Positions 23,273-23,907 of a DNA stretch of 23,907 nt are shown one piece after another (the first letter of the stretch is position 1; each line of letters starts with the position of its first letter). The notes beneath the pieces are model-generated. The model had not been told where the DNA came from, did no database searches, and saw nothing but the letters and a program-made list of their open reading frames with translations. Origin of the DNA: JBARCX01 sp049794535 (GTDB lineage: Bacteria; Pseudomonadota; Gammaproteobacteria; Xanthomonadales; Rhodanobacteraceae); the NCBI GenBank assembly GCA_049794535.1, contig JBARCX010000162.1, forward strand, positions 1 through 23,907. The letters run 5' to 3'. The translations under genes and the position numbers were made by a program.

Positions 23273-23907
23273 ATGTCCGATTCCAGCTCTGACGATCTGA
23301 CCACTACATTGCTGCGGATGCGCGACGCTCAAGCACGCGACCCGCTGCCCGCGTGGCCTGTGCGTGCGGCACGCTTGCGTGCACTTGCGGCCATGTTGCG
23401 CGAGCAACGTGGTGCCATTGGCGATGCCATATCGGCTGATTTTGGCCATCGCCCACCCGAAGAAACCGATCTGCTGGAAATATTTCCCAGCCTGTCGGCT
23501 ATCCGTCACGCACTCCGCCACGGTCGGCGCTGGATGAAGCCGCAATGGAAGCTGGCTGGCCTGCCGTTTCTGCCTGCACGCAACGAACTGCGGCCTCAGC
23601 CCCTGGGCGTCGTCGGCATCATCGTGCCGTGGAATTACCCGGTGTTCCTGTCGGTAGGGCCGCTGGTCGATGCACTCACCGCCGGTAACCGCGTGATGTT
23701 GAAGATGAGCGAATACACGCCGCGCTTCTCGGCGCTGTTCGCGGAACTGGCTGCGAAGTATTTCCAGCCCGACGAAGTGCATGTGGTCACCGGCGATGCG
23801 GATGTAGCACAGACATTTTCAGCGCTGCCGTTCGACCACTTACTGTTCACTGGCTCCACCGCGGTGGGCCGACATGTCATGCGGGCGGCGGCAGCGAATC
23901 TCACACC
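23273..23907 (+). CDS. coniferyl-aldehyde-dehydrogenase-like protein (5' part)
   Basis: These are the first 211 residues of an NAD(P)-dependent aldehyde dehydrogenase; the gene runs off the window. It starts nine bases after the TonB receptor stop. The N-terminal half of the ALDH fold is clear: PLGVVGIIVPWNYPVFLSVGP, the TAGNRVMLKMSEYTP segment and the Rossmann-fold FTGSTAVGRHVMRAAAANL. The start (LRMRDAQARDPLPAWPVRAARLRAL) and the SEYTP variant resemble the coniferyl aldehyde dehydrogenase (CalB) group rather than betaine or succinate-semialdehyde enzymes. Catalytic glutamate and cysteine lie beyond the window. Enzymes of this group also accept other aromatic and aliphatic aldehydes, so substrate is uncertain. 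Confidence 0.88.
   Translation, partial: MSDSSSDDLTTTLLRMRDAQARDPLPAWPVRAARLRALAAMLREQRGAIGDAISADFGHRPPEETDLLEIFPSLSAIRHALRHGRRWMKPQWKLAGLPFLPARNELRPQPLGVVGIIVPWNYPVFLSVGPLVDALTAGNRVMLKMSEYTPRFSALFAELAAKYFQPDEVHVVTGDADVAQTFSALPFDHLLFTGSTAVGRHVMRAAAANLT

Overview
The window reads as a chromosomal segment of a high-GC gammaproteobacterium, most likely of the Rhodanobacteraceae/Xanthomonadales type (Dyella, Rhodanobacter, Luteibacter-like). This rests on protein character, the aa3 oxidase cluster beside a long PutA, and a TonB-receptor/beta-helix cluster; it is inference, because no rRNA or other marker gene is present. No tRNA, rRNA, CRISPR array, insertion sequence or prophage gene was seen.

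Layout. (1) Positions 1-3900, minus strand: the N-terminal part of a Na+/Pi cotransporter, then a P-type Mg2+ ATPase (mgtA). Ahead of mgtA is a long leader with a sigma70-like promoter, small ORFs, a proline-rich 17-codon ORF resembling the enterobacterial MgtL leader peptide in size and composition, and a stem that covers the mgtA start region. (2) Positions 3895-12014, minus strand: an aa3-type cytochrome c oxidase and heme A biogenesis cluster. In transcription order it holds DUF2244 protein, coxII, coxI, a 68-aa membrane protein and coxIII; then SURF1, a CxxxC thioredoxin-like protein, ctaA and ctaB. A twin-transmembrane (DUF2909) gene lies between the two halves on the opposite strand, and a 17-bp bidirectional terminator separates it from coxIII. 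Neither ctaG/Cox11 nor a recognisable SCO gene is present. (3) Positions 12231-17506, plus strand: putA (proline to glutamate), an exported TlpA-like thioredoxin protein and an AraC-type regulator. (4) Positions 17507-18222: a 716-bp non-coding stretch with a 12-bp palindrome. (5) Positions 18223-23907, plus strand: a compact four-gene unit made of a beta-helix lipoprotein, a diheme c-type cytochrome lipoprotein, a TonB-dependent receptor and a coniferyl-aldehyde-dehydrogenase-like protein cut by the window end. Four 15-bp tandem repeats lie between the cytochrome and the receptor.

How it may work together (inference). The oxidase cluster makes and equips a terminal oxidase that accepts electrons from cytochrome c. 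PutA feeds electrons to quinone. The beta-helix/diheme/TonB/ALDH unit looks like an uncharacterised system that imports a ligand across the outer membrane, oxidises it or a product outside the cytoplasm with c-type hemes as acceptor, and completes an aldehyde oxidation in the cytoplasm. The two observations most worth following are the mgtA leader and this four-gene unit.
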